A stretch of 64,000 bases of DNA from Diplocloster modestus (GTDB lineage: Bacteria; Bacillota; Clostridia; Lachnospirales; Lachnospiraceae): the NCBI RefSeq assembly GCF_019042245.1, contig NZ_JAHQCX010000010.1:124001-188000 (forward strand). The letters are read 5' to 3'. Positions 41,146-49,294 of this stretch are shown here, piece after piece; position 1 is the first letter of the stretch, and every line of letters begins with the position of its first letter. A program made the position numbers and the translations under genes. Under the pieces are notes generated by a model. The model saw only the letters and a program-made list of their open reading frames with translations, searched no databases and was not told where the DNA came from.

Positions 41146-42168
41146 TTACCAGCCGTTGAATTCATTCACATTGTCCGGTGTAATCAGCCGGCAGTCGATC
41201 TTAGTCCATTCTGGGACCTCCTCGCCCATAATCACCTTATGCATCACTTCGATACCCGTTCTTCCCTCCACGGAAGGATCCTGAGAGCTGGCTCCCAGCA
41301 GTACACCCGATTGGATCTGATCCAGCACGAACTGCAGCTGCCCGTTGCAGACACATTTAATCTTGTCGCTTAAGCCGGCATCGGAAAGAGCCGCCGCGAT
41401 CCCCTGGTACATACCGTCGTCCTCGCTGTATACCAGATCGATTTCCTCTCCAAAAGTGGTGATATAGTCTTCCATAATTTTCATTGCCTTGGCTGTATCC
41501 CACTCTGCGGACTGCTTCGCAAGAACCTTTATCTTGTCATTTTGAGCAATTTTGTCTTCAAATCCTTTCAGGTATCCGATTTGGGCCTCTGTGCCCATTA
41601 CACCCTCGACGACCACCACGTTGCCTCCGTCTTTCAGATAATCCAATGCCAGGTCACCGCTGATCCCTCCGGCCATCTCATAATCCAGGCCCACATAGGC
41701 GGGAACCTTATCCTGGACCGAGGCGTCTACCTTCGAATTCAGAACTACATAGGGTACGCCGCACTCTGCCAGATAATTAACTACCGGAATGGTCGAAGCT
41801 GCATCAGCAGGCCAGTAGATAATGCCATCCACGCCCTGGGTTACCGCGTTTTTAATCTGATCCAGCTGTTTCTGGGAATCCCCCTCCCCGTCTACCATTT
41901 GGAGGTTGATGTTATTTTCTTTTGCATACTCCTCCATAGCCGTATTCATGGGAGCAGCGTAAGGCACCGTCATAAAAGCGGTTGCGAAAAAGATATTCAG
42001 CTGTTCTGTATCTTTTTGTGTATCCTGTGCTTGAGCGCTTCCTTCGTCAGTCTTCTGGGCATCCGTCCCACCGCCTGTCTGTCCGGTCTCTCCTCCTCCG
42101 GAACATCCTGTCATACACAGGGATACCGCCAACACCAAACTCAACACCAAACCTAACAACTTTTTCAT
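41146..42168 (-). CDS. Sugar ABC importer substrate-binding lipoprotein, second system
   Basis: A 340-residue Peripla_BP_4 (RbsB-type) receptor. The signal peptide ends in a lipobox (LCMTGC), followed by a Gly/Thr/Gln-rich linker and the sugar-binding domain from about residue 55 (LNIFFATAFMTVPYA). The usual LDQIKNAVTQGVDGIIYWPA and AYVGLDYEMAGGISGDLAL segments are present. The start at 42168 follows AAAGGAAGG; an upstream in-frame ATG (42204) is not supported. First gene of the importer part of the operon, after a strong operator palindrome at 42236-42260. Confidence 0.93.
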   Translation of the reverse strand: MKKLLGLVLSLVLAVSLCMTGCSGGGETGQTGGGTDAQKTDEGSAQAQDTQKDTEQLNIFFATAFMTVPYAAPMNTAMEEYAKENNINLQMVDGEGDSQKQLDQIKNAVTQGVDGIIYWPADAASTIPVVNYLAECGVPYVVLNSKVDASVQDKVPAYVGLDYEMAGGISGDLALDYLKDGGNVVVVEGVMGTEAQIGYLKGFEDKIAQNDKIKVLAKQSAEWDTAKAMKIMEDYITTFGEEIDLVYSEDDGMYQGIAAALSDAGLSDKIKCVCNGQLQFVLDQIQSGVLLGASSQDPSVEGRTGIEVMHKVIMGEEVPEWTKIDCRLITPDNVNEFNGW

Positions 42169-42235
42169 ACTTATTCCTTCCTTTCTACTCTTAAAATTTA
42201 CCATCGCTCTCTCTGCCTAAATGTAACTTATTTCC

Positions 42236-42260
42236 GCAAACGTTGTCTGACAACGTTTGC
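42236..42260. promoter_or_regulatory. LacI-type double operator before the second binding protein
   Basis: A perfect 25-base palindrome: GCAAACGTTGTC (42236-42247), one base, GACAACGTTTGC (42249-42260). Each arm holds an AACGTT core typical of LacI-family operators, centres 13 bp apart. Not followed by a U run, so an operator is preferred over a terminator. Confidence 0.75.
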
Positions 42261-42287
42261 AATTTGGGCAAATAATAAATATTCAGA

Positions 42288-42647
42288 TCAGACACTGAAA
42301 CCCGTTACCGGATAATATGCCATGTCTTTTCGCCTGTCCAGCCGCCCGTAAACAGCCACCACCGGAACATTGCTGTTTAAGATTACCGCGAATTGCCCTT
42401 TCGGAATCAAATACTGCTCCTCACCAATGGGATAATCCATCCGGAAACAATGTACCCTTCTGGCCTTCACCTTGATTTTGATCCCTTCTTTCGGATCCTG
42501 ATCCTCAAATAAAAGATCCAAGGTTATCTCGGCATCCTTCTCTGTGTTATTTACAATCATCAGAGCCTCATGCCCCAAGGGCTCCACTTCTCCCTGGGGC
42601 GGGAGATCCCCGTCTGCAAATACCCAGGTTTTCTTTCCCAATTCCAT
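42288..42647 (-). CDS. Sensory-rhodopsin-transducer-like protein (ASRT family)
   Basis: A 119-residue soluble beta protein. GKKTWVFADGDLPP, HEALMIVNNTEKDAEITLDL, FEDQDP, ARRVHCFRMD and NSNVPVVAVYGRLDRR follow the pattern of the Anabaena sensory rhodopsin transducer family (PF07100). Most members occur in bacteria without rhodopsins, frequently beside carbohydrate genes, and a ligand-binding or regulatory role has been suggested. Here it precedes the binding protein of a sugar importer. The start at 42647 follows AAAGGAGG. The function in this cell is unknown; a sugar-sensing role is inference. Confidence 0.82.
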   Translation of the reverse strand: MELGKKTWVFADGDLPPQGEVEPLGHEALMIVNNTEKDAEITLDLLFEDQDPKEGIKIKVKARRVHCFRMDYPIGEEQYLIPKGQFAVILNSNVPVVAVYGRLDRRKDMAYYPVTGFSV

Positions 42648-42762
42648 TTCTTTTCCTCCTTTTGGCTATTTTAATAATTACAAATCTAATAATCTGAACT
42701 TTATCTGTTTCTTCTGTCCTCACTCACCTCTTTTCCAATCGTTATAAATAAAGTCCAGCTGA

Positions 42763-42774
42763 TAACGTTTGCAA
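42763..42774. promoter_or_regulatory. LacI-type operator upstream of the ASRT-like gene
   Basis: TAACGTTTGCAA contains the same AACGTT core and GCAA flank as the palindrome at 42236. On the minus strand it overlaps a possible -35 box (TTGCAA). Confidence 0.6.
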
Positions 42775-42810
42775 TAAAGACGAAAAAAATATAGTTTAAA
42801 ACTTTGCCAT

Positions 42811-43848
42811 TTAAATTACATCCCATACACTCTGCCCTATTTCTAAATAGGGTTCCACCAAAAACCTCTCATTTTCCCTCTCACAGGTTTGACCCGATTC
42901 CATATGTGCCAGCCGTTCCAGCAAAAGTTCCCCGGTTCTTGTGCCGATCATGGCTTCTGGCTGCCTTATGCTTGTGATACTGGGATGAACCAGACCCGCT
43001 TTGTCGTGCACATCAAAACCGACCACAGACAGATCTTCCGGAATCCTCAACCCATACTGCCTGATAGCTTTAATCGCGCCGAACGTCATCATTTCCGACA
43101 TAATATATACACTGGTAAAGGATGTCTGGTAGCGGTTGTCCAAAAGCTCCCGCATACAAAGATACCCTTCGTTTTCTTTATAATTCCCATAGCGGATCAG
43201 ATTATCATCCACTGTGATCCCATGACTTATCAGAGCCCGCTTATATCCTGCAACCCGTTCATAACCTGTCGTCTCTTGAATGGACCCCACGATGGCCGCT
43301 ATTCTGTGATGGCCGTGGCGAACCAGATACTCCACCGCGACCTCACTGGCCTTGGCGTTGTCAATGGTAACCGATTCAATTGGCACCTTGAGTTTTGGGA
43401 TATTATCGATGAATACTACCGGAATTTTGCTGTTCAAATATTGCAGCACTTTCCGGCCATTTAGATCCACGGTTGCCAGAACAAGGGCATCGATCCGTTT
43501 CTGGTAGAGCAATTCCAGATACTTTTGCTCATTCTTCCTGCTTTCATTCGTATCCGCCACAATAATCGAATACCCATGCGGGGACACCACCTGATCAATT
43601 CCCTTGATGATGGTCCCGAAAAGTGTCTCACAGATATCAGGCACTACCACACCGATCGTTCTGGTCGACTGCTTCTTAAGGGACCGCGCCACCTCATTCG
43701 GCACATAGTTATATTCCTCCAGTGCTTTCAATACCCTCTCCCTCGTCTCTTCCTTCACGTATTCCTTATTATTCACCGCTCTGGAAACCGTGGAAACGGA
43801 TACATTTAACTTCTGAGCAATTTCCTTTAATGTACTTGTTCTTGTCAT
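42811..43848 (-). CDS. LacI-family regulator, paralogue 1
   Basis: A 345-residue repressor: HTH (TLKEIAQKLNVSVSTVSRAV), hinge PNEVARSLKKQSTRTIGVVV and a ribose-repressor-like effector domain. It is closely similar over its full length to the next upstream regulator (44049-45083), indicating a local duplication. It lies directly upstream of the ASRT-like gene and importer operon and is the likely controller, using AACGTT-type operators at 42236, 42763 and its own 43884. The start at 43848 has a moderate GGGAAAC site. Confidence 0.94.
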   Translation of the reverse strand: MTRTSTLKEIAQKLNVSVSTVSRAVNNKEYVKEETRERVLKALEEYNYVPNEVARSLKKQSTRTIGVVVPDICETLFGTIIKGIDQVVSPHGYSIIVADTNESRKNEQKYLELLYQKRIDALVLATVDLNGRKVLQYLNSKIPVVFIDNIPKLKVPIESVTIDNAKASEVAVEYLVRHGHHRIAAIVGSIQETTGYERVAGYKRALISHGITVDDNLIRYGNYKENEGYLCMRELLDNRYQTSFTSVYIMSEMMTFGAIKAIRQYGLRIPEDLSVVGFDVHDKAGLVHPSITSIRQPEAMIGTRTGELLLERLAHMESGQTCERENERFLVEPYLEIGQSVWDVI

Positions 43849-43883
43849 ATGTTTCCCTTTATGAATCTCTTCTATGAAATTTC

Positions 43884-43897
43884 TGCAATCGTTTGCA
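43884..43897. promoter_or_regulatory. LacI-type operator upstream of regulator paralogue 1
   Basis: GCAATCGTTTGCAA, a close match to the GCAAACGTTTGC-type site, lies 36 bases before the gene start and suggests autoregulation. Confidence 0.6.
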
Positions 43898-44048
43898 ATT
43901 ATCCTATCACCCTCTCATAAATTTGTCAATAACCATACTATTATTTTGGCCTTTTCCACAAATTTTGCACAAAAATTCTGTACATATTTCTTATTAATAA
44001 AATTGTTTTACTTGTGAAGCCTTCAATAAAATGGGGGGATTGGTATAT

Positions 44049-45083
44049 CTACAGGATGCATCTGACGCTCTGTCCGATCTCCAAGTCCGGATCCAGCAAA
44101 ACTTTGTTATCCTCTTCCAATTGGCACATATCCTTCCGCTCTTTCTTAAGCCTTGCCAGCAGAAGTTCTCCCACCTTTGTTCCGATCAACACCTCCGGCT
44201 CACGGACTGTCGTAATACTTGGATAGACCAGCCCCGCTTTGTCATGGACATCGAATCCGACAATGGAAATATCATCAGGGATGCGAAGCCCATATTGTCG
44301 GATCGCTTTCATCGCACCGAAAGTCATCATTTCCGATGTCACATAGACCGCTGAAAACGCAGACTGGCCCCGGTTATTGAGAAATTCCTGCATACACCGG
44401 AACCCGTCGTCCTCTTTGTACATCCCGTAACGGATCAACTGCTCATCCACCTCAATCCCATGTTTTCTTAATGTGTCCCGGTATCCGCTGATCCGCTCAT
44501 ACCCTGTCGTCTCATCGACAGATCCGCCAATCACTGCAATCTTCTGATGTCCATTCCCGATCAGGTATTCTACCGCCATTTGACTGGCTTTGGCATTATC
44601 TATAGTCACAGATTCCACCGGTATGTCAAGGGCCGGTATATTATCGATAAAGATAACCGGAATTCCACTTTTTATATACTCATAAGCTTTCGTTCCTTTC
44701 AGATCAACTGTCGCAAGCACAAGAGCATCCACCCTCTTCTGGTATAGCAGATTCAGATACTTTTCCTCATTTTTCTTATTTTCATTGGTATCGGATACGA
44801 TAATCGAATATCCCTGCGGAGATACCACCTGATCGATTCCCTTGATAATCATACCAAACAATGTCTCGCAGATATCCGGGACCACGATTCCGATGGTTTT
44901 TGTCGATTTCATTTTCAGAGACCGCGCGACCTCGTTCGGCACATAGTTATATTCTTCCAACGCCCTGAGTACACGTTCCCTTGTCTCCTCTTTGACATAT
45001 TCTTTTTGATTCACAGCTCTGGAAACCGTGGAAACGGACACATTCAGTTTTTCTGCTATTTCTTTTAATGTACTAGATTTCAT
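44049..45083 (-). CDS. LacI-family regulator, paralogue 2
   Basis: A 344-residue repressor with almost the same HTH (TLKEIAEKLNVSVSTVSRAV) and a full-length match to its neighbour. The recognition helix residues look identical, so both should bind the same operator, while effector-domain differences may give different ligands. The start at 45083 (MKSSTLKEIAEK) follows GGGGG; the ATG at 45122 is 13 codons earlier and adds a non-family extension. Upstream DNA lacks a clear AACGTT site. Confidence 0.94.
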   Translation of the reverse strand: MKSSTLKEIAEKLNVSVSTVSRAVNQKEYVKEETRERVLRALEEYNYVPNEVARSLKMKSTKTIGIVVPDICETLFGMIIKGIDQVVSPQGYSIIVSDTNENKKNEEKYLNLLYQKRVDALVLATVDLKGTKAYEYIKSGIPVIFIDNIPALDIPVESVTIDNAKASQMAVEYLIGNGHQKIAVIGGSVDETTGYERISGYRDTLRKHGIEVDEQLIRYGMYKEDDGFRCMQEFLNNRGQSAFSAVYVTSEMMTFGAMKAIRQYGLRIPDDISIVGFDVHDKAGLVYPSITTVREPEVLIGTKVGELLLARLKKERKDMCQLEEDNKVLLDPDLEIGQSVRCIL

Positions 45084-45197
45084 CTGGCTAACCCCCTTGC
45101 TATATACTTTAATATAATTCACGGGAAATTTCCATAATTATCCATCTATAATTATCCATCATAAGGTTTTTGCATTATTACGATTGTCTGTGAAATG

Positions 45198-45228
45198 AAA
45201 AAGGGTTCATAGGAGCACTTCCTATGAA
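45198..45228 (-). terminator. Terminator of tRNA-Leu (45270-45352)
   Basis: TTCATAGG / CCTATGAA stem with a 7-nt loop, then CCC and five U on the minus strand. Confidence 0.7.
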
Positions 45229-45269
45229 TGAAAAAAAGCGCTGCTTATTCGCAACGCTCAACTAATCAT

Positions 45270-45352
45270 GCGGGAAAAGGGACTTGAACCCTCACGTACA
45301 TTCGTACACATGAACCTGAATCATGCCCGTCTGCCAATTCCGGCATTCCCGC
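45270..45352 (-). tRNA. tRNA-Leu (anticodon CAG)
   Basis: An 83-nt class II tRNA: acceptor GCGGGAA paired with TTCCCGC, D-arm GCCGGAATTGGCAGAC, anticodon stem CATGA/TCATG with loop TTCAGGT, long variable arm GTACGAATGTAC, T-loop GGTTCAAGTCC. CCA is not encoded. Identical to the copy at 48778-48860. Confidence 0.97.
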
Positions 45353-45685
45353 AACTCACGAATCATATTCTATCGTGAATTTCTCCAAATGTCAATGCCG
45401 GATTTTATTTTTTTGTTTTTTTCAGATTTCTATATTTTATTATTCATTAATGAAAATGTATCATGTTCCAAAATGTGATCTGTGAAAAGGAATCCCGGCA
45501 CCGCCAGGAAGGTGATGGCAGAACGTATGGAATTTACCCTTTCAAAACACCTCAGTCGCTCTGCCAAATACACAAACCTGATAAAAAGGCTTGCAAATTC
45601 ATAGGATTCCTGTAAAATAGAAATGAATTTAACACATAATCATAGAAAGAAAAAGTATTTCAGAAAGAAAAAATGAGGTTTTCAA
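45353..45685. other. Intergenic region with ABC-F promoter
   Basis: No gene seen in 333 bases between the tRNA and the ABC-F gene. A plausible plus-strand promoter lies at 45591-45618 (TTGCAA, 16-nt spacer, TAAAAT). I did not find a leader peptide or attenuator of the antibiotic-resistance ABC-F type. Confidence 0.5.
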
Positions 45686-47320
45686 ATGATCAGTACAAGT
45701 AATGTGACGCTTCGGATCGGCAAAAAAGCCTTATTCGAAGATGTCAACATCAAATTCACGGAGGGTAACTGTTATGGTTTGATCGGCGCCAACGGAGCCG
45801 GTAAGTCTACCTTCCTCAAAATTCTGTCCGGCCAGCTGGAGCCGACCAAAGGTGATGTCATCATCACTCCCGGGGAACGTCTTTCCTTTTTACAGCAGGA
45901 TCATTTCAAATACGATGAATACTCGGTATTGGATACCGTCATCATGGGAAATGCCCGTCTGTATGAGATTATGAAAGAAAAGGACGCCATCTACGCCAAA
46001 GAAGATTTTACAGAAGAAGACGGCCTGAAAGCCAGCGAGCTGGAAGGTGAGTTTGCCACCATGAACGGCTGGGAAGCCGAGTCCGACGCCGCCACCTTGT
46101 TAAATGGCCTGGGTATCGAGACGGATCTGCATTACGCCATTATGAAAGATTTAAACGGAAGCCAGAAGGTCAAGGTCCTGTTAGCCCAGGCACTGTTCGG
46201 CAATCCCGACATTCTGCTGCTGGATGAGCCTACCAACCATCTGGATCTGGATGCGATCTCCTGGCTGGAGGAATTCCTGATTAATTTCGAGAATACCGTC
46301 ATCGTTGTTTCCCATGACCGTTATTTCCTGAATAAGGTCTGTACGCACATCGCGGATATCGATTACGCCAAGATCCAGCTCTATGCCGGCAACTATGACT
46401 TCTGGTATGAATCCAGCCAATTGCTGATCCGTCAGATGAAGGAAGCGAACCGGAAGAAGGAAGAAAAGATTAAGGAGCTTCAGGAATTCATCTCCCGTTT
46501 CTCTGCCAATGCTTCCAAATCCAAGCAGGCCACTTCCAGAAAGCGCGCGCTGGAAAAAATACAGCTGGATGACATCAAACCTTCCAGCCGGAAATATCCC
46601 TATATCGATTTCCGCCCGAACCGTGATATCGGCAATGAAGTGCTGACAGTGGAGAATCTAAGTAAGACCATTGACGGCGTTAAGGTGCTGGATAATCTCT
46701 CCTTCATCGTGGGCCATGAGGATAAAATCGCATTTGTGGGCGGTGATGAGCTGGCGAAAACTACCCTGTTCAAGATTCTGGCCGGAGAGATGGAACCCGA
46801 CGAGGGTACCTACAAATGGGGTGTAACCACCTCCCAGGCCTATTTTCCCAAGGACAGTACCAAAGAATTTGACTGTGAGGACATCATTGTGGACTGGCTG
46901 ACCCAGTACAGCGAGATCAAAGACGCCACTTATGTCCGCGGTTTCCTGGGCCGGATGCTCTTTGCCGGCGAGGATGGTGTCAAAAAAGTGAAGGTGCTCT
47001 CCGGAGGGGAGAAGGTCCGCTGTCTGCTCTCGAAGATGATGATCTCCGGCTCCAACGTTCTGATCCTGGATGAGCCTACCAATCATCTGGATATGGAATC
47101 CATAACCGCGCTGAACAACGGGCTGATCAAATTCCCGGGGGTCGTGCTGTTCGCCTCCCATGACCATCAGTTCGTGCAGACAACAGCTAACCGGATTATG
47201 GAGATCGTGAACGGCCATCTGATCGACAAGATCACGACCTATGATGAATACCTGGAAAGTGATGAAATGGCCCGGAAACGGACGGTCTATACAATGGAAG
47301 ACCAGCCCGAGGATAACTAA
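45686..47320 (+). CDS. ABC-F family ATPase (YbiT/YkpA-like)
   Basis: A 544-residue soluble twin-ABC protein without membrane helices; ABC-F proteins bind the ribosomal E site and act in translation. Domain 1: Walker A GANGAGKST, signature LNGSQKVKV, Walker B ILLLDEPTNHLD. The linker (about 235-300) is helical and charged. Domain 2: a degenerate Walker A GGDELAKTT, signature LSGGEKVR, ILILDEPTNHLD. The LNGSQ signature and altered second P-loop are typical of the YbiT/YkpA branch, so a housekeeping role is more likely than antibiotic resistance. Monocistronic; terminator at 47341. Confidence 0.93.
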   Translation: MISTSNVTLRIGKKALFEDVNIKFTEGNCYGLIGANGAGKSTFLKILSGQLEPTKGDVIITPGERLSFLQQDHFKYDEYSVLDTVIMGNARLYEIMKEKDAIYAKEDFTEEDGLKASELEGEFATMNGWEAESDAATLLNGLGIETDLHYAIMKDLNGSQKVKVLLAQALFGNPDILLLDEPTNHLDLDAISWLEEFLINFENTVIVVSHDRYFLNKVCTHIADIDYAKIQLYAGNYDFWYESSQLLIRQMKEANRKKEEKIKELQEFISRFSANASKSKQATSRKRALEKIQLDDIKPSSRKYPYIDFRPNRDIGNEVLTVENLSKTIDGVKVLDNLSFIVGHEDKIAFVGGDELAKTTLFKILAGEMEPDEGTYKWGVTTSQAYFPKDSTKEFDCEDIIVDWLTQYSEIKDATYVRGFLGRMLFAGEDGVKKVKVLSGGEKVRCLLSKMMISGSNVLILDEPTNHLDMESITALNNGLIKFPGVVLFASHDHQFVQTTANRIMEIVNGHLIDKITTYDEYLESDEMARKRTVYTMEDQPEDN

Positions 47321-47340
47321 TCCAAAAATAAAGCAAAAGA

Positions 47341-47401
47341 CACAGTATACATTCTTTACCGCTGGTATATGGTAAATTTCTGTATACTGTGCCTTTTTTT
47401 A
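47341..47401. terminator. Bidirectional terminator between ABC-F and CapA-type genes
   Basis: CACAGTATACA (47341-47351) pairs with TGTATACTGTG (47381-47391), with an inner TTTACC/GGTAAA pairing; eight U follow on the plus strand and a U-rich stretch on the minus. Confidence 0.9.
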
Positions 47402-47449
47402 TTCCTGCCGTTTTACTGTCATACAGGAAGCAATTCACTCCTGATCTGG

Positions 47450-48676
47450 TTATTCCGCATTCGATGACACTACTCCATCCTCACGGATCGATACCCCAAA
47501 TGAAATTCTCTGCAGCTCTTCAAACAACCGCTTTGGCTCTTCGATCAGAAAGGTCTGATTATTCTTCATCGTCAAAGGGACCAGCTTTAATCCCACGGCA
47601 CCATCCGCGCGGATGGTAATCTCCGCCATCACCGTTTCCCCCGCCCACTGGCCAAAGAGAAAATTACCCAGACTGTACAGAATCGGCTTTCCTTTATAAA
47701 ATTCAATTCCCTGGAGGACATGGGGATGGCTTCCCACCACCAGATCCGCCCCTGCGTCTATGTATTTTTGCGCCATCTGTCTTTGATACTCTTCCGGGGT
47801 ATCTGCGTACTCCACTCCCCAGTGGACATATGCCACCACATAATCACAGGTTTCCTTCGCCTGTGCTATCTGTTCCAGCATCTGCGCCGGATCATAGGTC
47901 GCGAACAGACCCGGACGGTCTTTTCCCGCGTACCAGCCGGTCACAGGAATCACGCGGCTCGCGCCTAAGAAACCGATCTTCCTGCCGCCTTTCTCGATAC
48001 TGATCATCCGGGCGGCCCGTTCCAGATTCTCCCCGGCGCCCACATAAGGCAGACCTGCTTCTTCCAGGGTACTTAACGTGTCCAGAAGTGCATCCGAGCC
48101 AAAATCCAGGGTATGATTATTCGCTAAGGTAACGATATCCACCCCCATGTCTTTTAATATCTGCACATATCTGGGATCTGCCCGGAAGGTGTACTGTTTA
48201 TCCTCCATAGCCGTGCCTCTGGTGCTGAATGGAAACTCCTGATTAATCATCAGGATATCTGCTGCCAGCAGCTTCTCCAGAACCCGGGAGTCATATACCG
48301 AAGCGATTCCGCCTTTGTCATATACGGCGTTCAGACCATCGCTTAACAGCACGTCTCCGCCAAAGGCCAGCAAAAGCTCTTTCGATTTATTTACGCCGCC
48401 CCCCGTATTTTGATCTGTCTGATCCTTCGGATCTGTTATCTGCGCAGGACTAGTGTCCGCATCGGCTGCGTTATCTCTGTCCGACGGCTCTCCATCCGCT
48501 GCCTTGTTCTGCTTTGTATTATTCGGATTCTTATCCGTCTGTTCCGTATTGTTCCGATCATCCTGCATTCCAACCGAAAAATCCGGCTGTCCGGCATCTG
48601 CTTTCAGGACAATCACAACAGCCAGTATCAGGCATAACCCAATCAATATATTACCAGTGCTTTTCACGATCTTCAT
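47450..48676 (-). CDS. CapA-family protein (poly-gamma-glutamate capsule synthesis-like)
   Basis: A 408-residue exported protein: N-terminal membrane anchor (residues about 8-26), a low-complexity Asp/Asn/Thr linker to about 95, then a metallophosphatase-like CapA domain with FGGDVLLSDG, MINQEFPFST, TLANNHTLDFG, YVHWGVEY, VVGSHPHVLQG and YSLGNFLFGQ. These are the full PGA_cap motifs. No capB/capC genes are nearby, so capsule synthesis is not implied; many such stand-alone proteins act on cell envelope substrates. The start at 48676 follows AAGAGGAA. Confidence 0.9.
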   Translation of the reverse strand: MKIVKSTGNILIGLCLILAVVIVLKADAGQPDFSVGMQDDRNNTEQTDKNPNNTKQNKAADGEPSDRDNAADADTSPAQITDPKDQTDQNTGGGVNKSKELLLAFGGDVLLSDGLNAVYDKGGIASVYDSRVLEKLLAADILMINQEFPFSTRGTAMEDKQYTFRADPRYVQILKDMGVDIVTLANNHTLDFGSDALLDTLSTLEEAGLPYVGAGENLERAARMISIEKGGRKIGFLGASRVIPVTGWYAGKDRPGLFATYDPAQMLEQIAQAKETCDYVVAYVHWGVEYADTPEEYQRQMAQKYIDAGADLVVGSHPHVLQGIEFYKGKPILYSLGNFLFGQWAGETVMAEITIRADGAVGLKLVPLTMKNNQTFLIEEPKRLFEELQRISFGVSIREDGVVSSNAE

Positions 48677-48733
48677 TATGAATTCCTCTTATTGTCAAAA
48701 TGAAATAAACAAAATTGTCAAAAATTAAATAAA

Positions 48734-48768
48734 CAAAAAAACCTGTAAATCCATAACAGATCTACAGG
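48734..48768 (-). terminator. Terminator of tRNA-Leu (48778-48860)
   Basis: CCTGTAGAT / ATTTACAGG stem on the minus strand followed by seven U. Confidence 0.8.
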
Positions 48769-48777
48769 CTACTCAGT

Positions 48778-48860
48778 GCGGGAAAAGGGACTTGAACCCT
48801 CACGTACATTCGTACACATGAACCTGAATCATGCCCGTCTGCCAATTCCGGCATTCCCGC
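48778..48860 (-). tRNA. tRNA-Leu (anticodon CAG), second copy
   Basis: Identical in sequence to 45270-45352, and the first ~10 bases of 5' flank are also the same (AACTCACGAA on the plus strand), so the gene was duplicated as a unit. Anticodon loop TTCAGGT. Confidence 0.97.
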
Positions 48861-49045
48861 AACTCACGAAACATATTTTATCGTTTCTAGCGCAAAATGT
48901 CAATGGCTTTTTATAAATTTATCCAAAATATTTCCTAAGTCCGACAAATTCTGCAATTAAATGGAATTTATAACCGATTTATTTTTTGACAAGCTTTCTC
49001 AATTTTTATGACAAACTGATCTGACAAACTTTCTCAATTTTCTTC

Positions 49046-49074
49046 TTGACTAATACAGATCCATTTGTTAAAAT
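49046..49074 (+). promoter_or_regulatory. Promoter of tRNA-Leu(AAG)
   Basis: TTGACT (49046-49051), 17-nt spacer, TAAAAT (49069-49074), about 40 bases before the tRNA. Confidence 0.75.
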
Positions 49075-49114
49075 ATCACTTGTGGCAATCACATAATTGC
49101 TTTGTCACAGAACT

Positions 49115-49197
49115 GCGGGAATGCCGGAATTGGCAGACGGGCCAGACTAAGGATCTGGTGATCGCAAGGTCGTGAGGGTTCAAGTCCCTTTTCCCGC
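49115..49197 (+). tRNA. tRNA-Leu (anticodon AAG)
   Basis: 83 nt, with the same acceptor, D and T arms as the two CAG genes. The anticodon arm differs: stem CCAGA/TCTGG with loop CTAAGGA, giving AAG (CTN codons) with G37 as usual for leucine. The variable arm is TGATCGCAAGGTCG. An A at position 34 would need TadA editing to inosine. CCA is not encoded. Confidence 0.93.
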
Positions 49198-49206
49198 ATG
49201 AATAGA

Positions 49207-49235
49207 AAGCCGATTCTGTATAATCGGCTTTTTTC
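49207..49235 (+). terminator. Terminator after tRNA-Leu(AAG)
   Basis: AAGCCGATT / AATCGGCTT with a 6-nt loop followed by a U run to 49235. Confidence 0.9.
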
Positions 49236-49294
49236 TTTGTGATACTACATATGAAAAATCAATCTTGATCGGTTGAATGTCAGGAATGAAAATA

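Noticed and set aside
42236..42260. Transcription terminator after the ASRT-like gene
   Set aside because: The perfect palindrome lacks a U run on either strand and carries two AACGTT LacI-type cores, so an operator is more likely.
45686..47320. Antibiotic-resistance ABC-F protein
   Set aside because: The LNGSQ signature and linker fit the YbiT/YkpA housekeeping branch, and no leader peptide attenuator is visible upstream.
47450..48676. Poly-gamma-glutamate capsule locus
   Set aside because: Only a CapA-type protein is present; capB, capC and capD are absent from the window.
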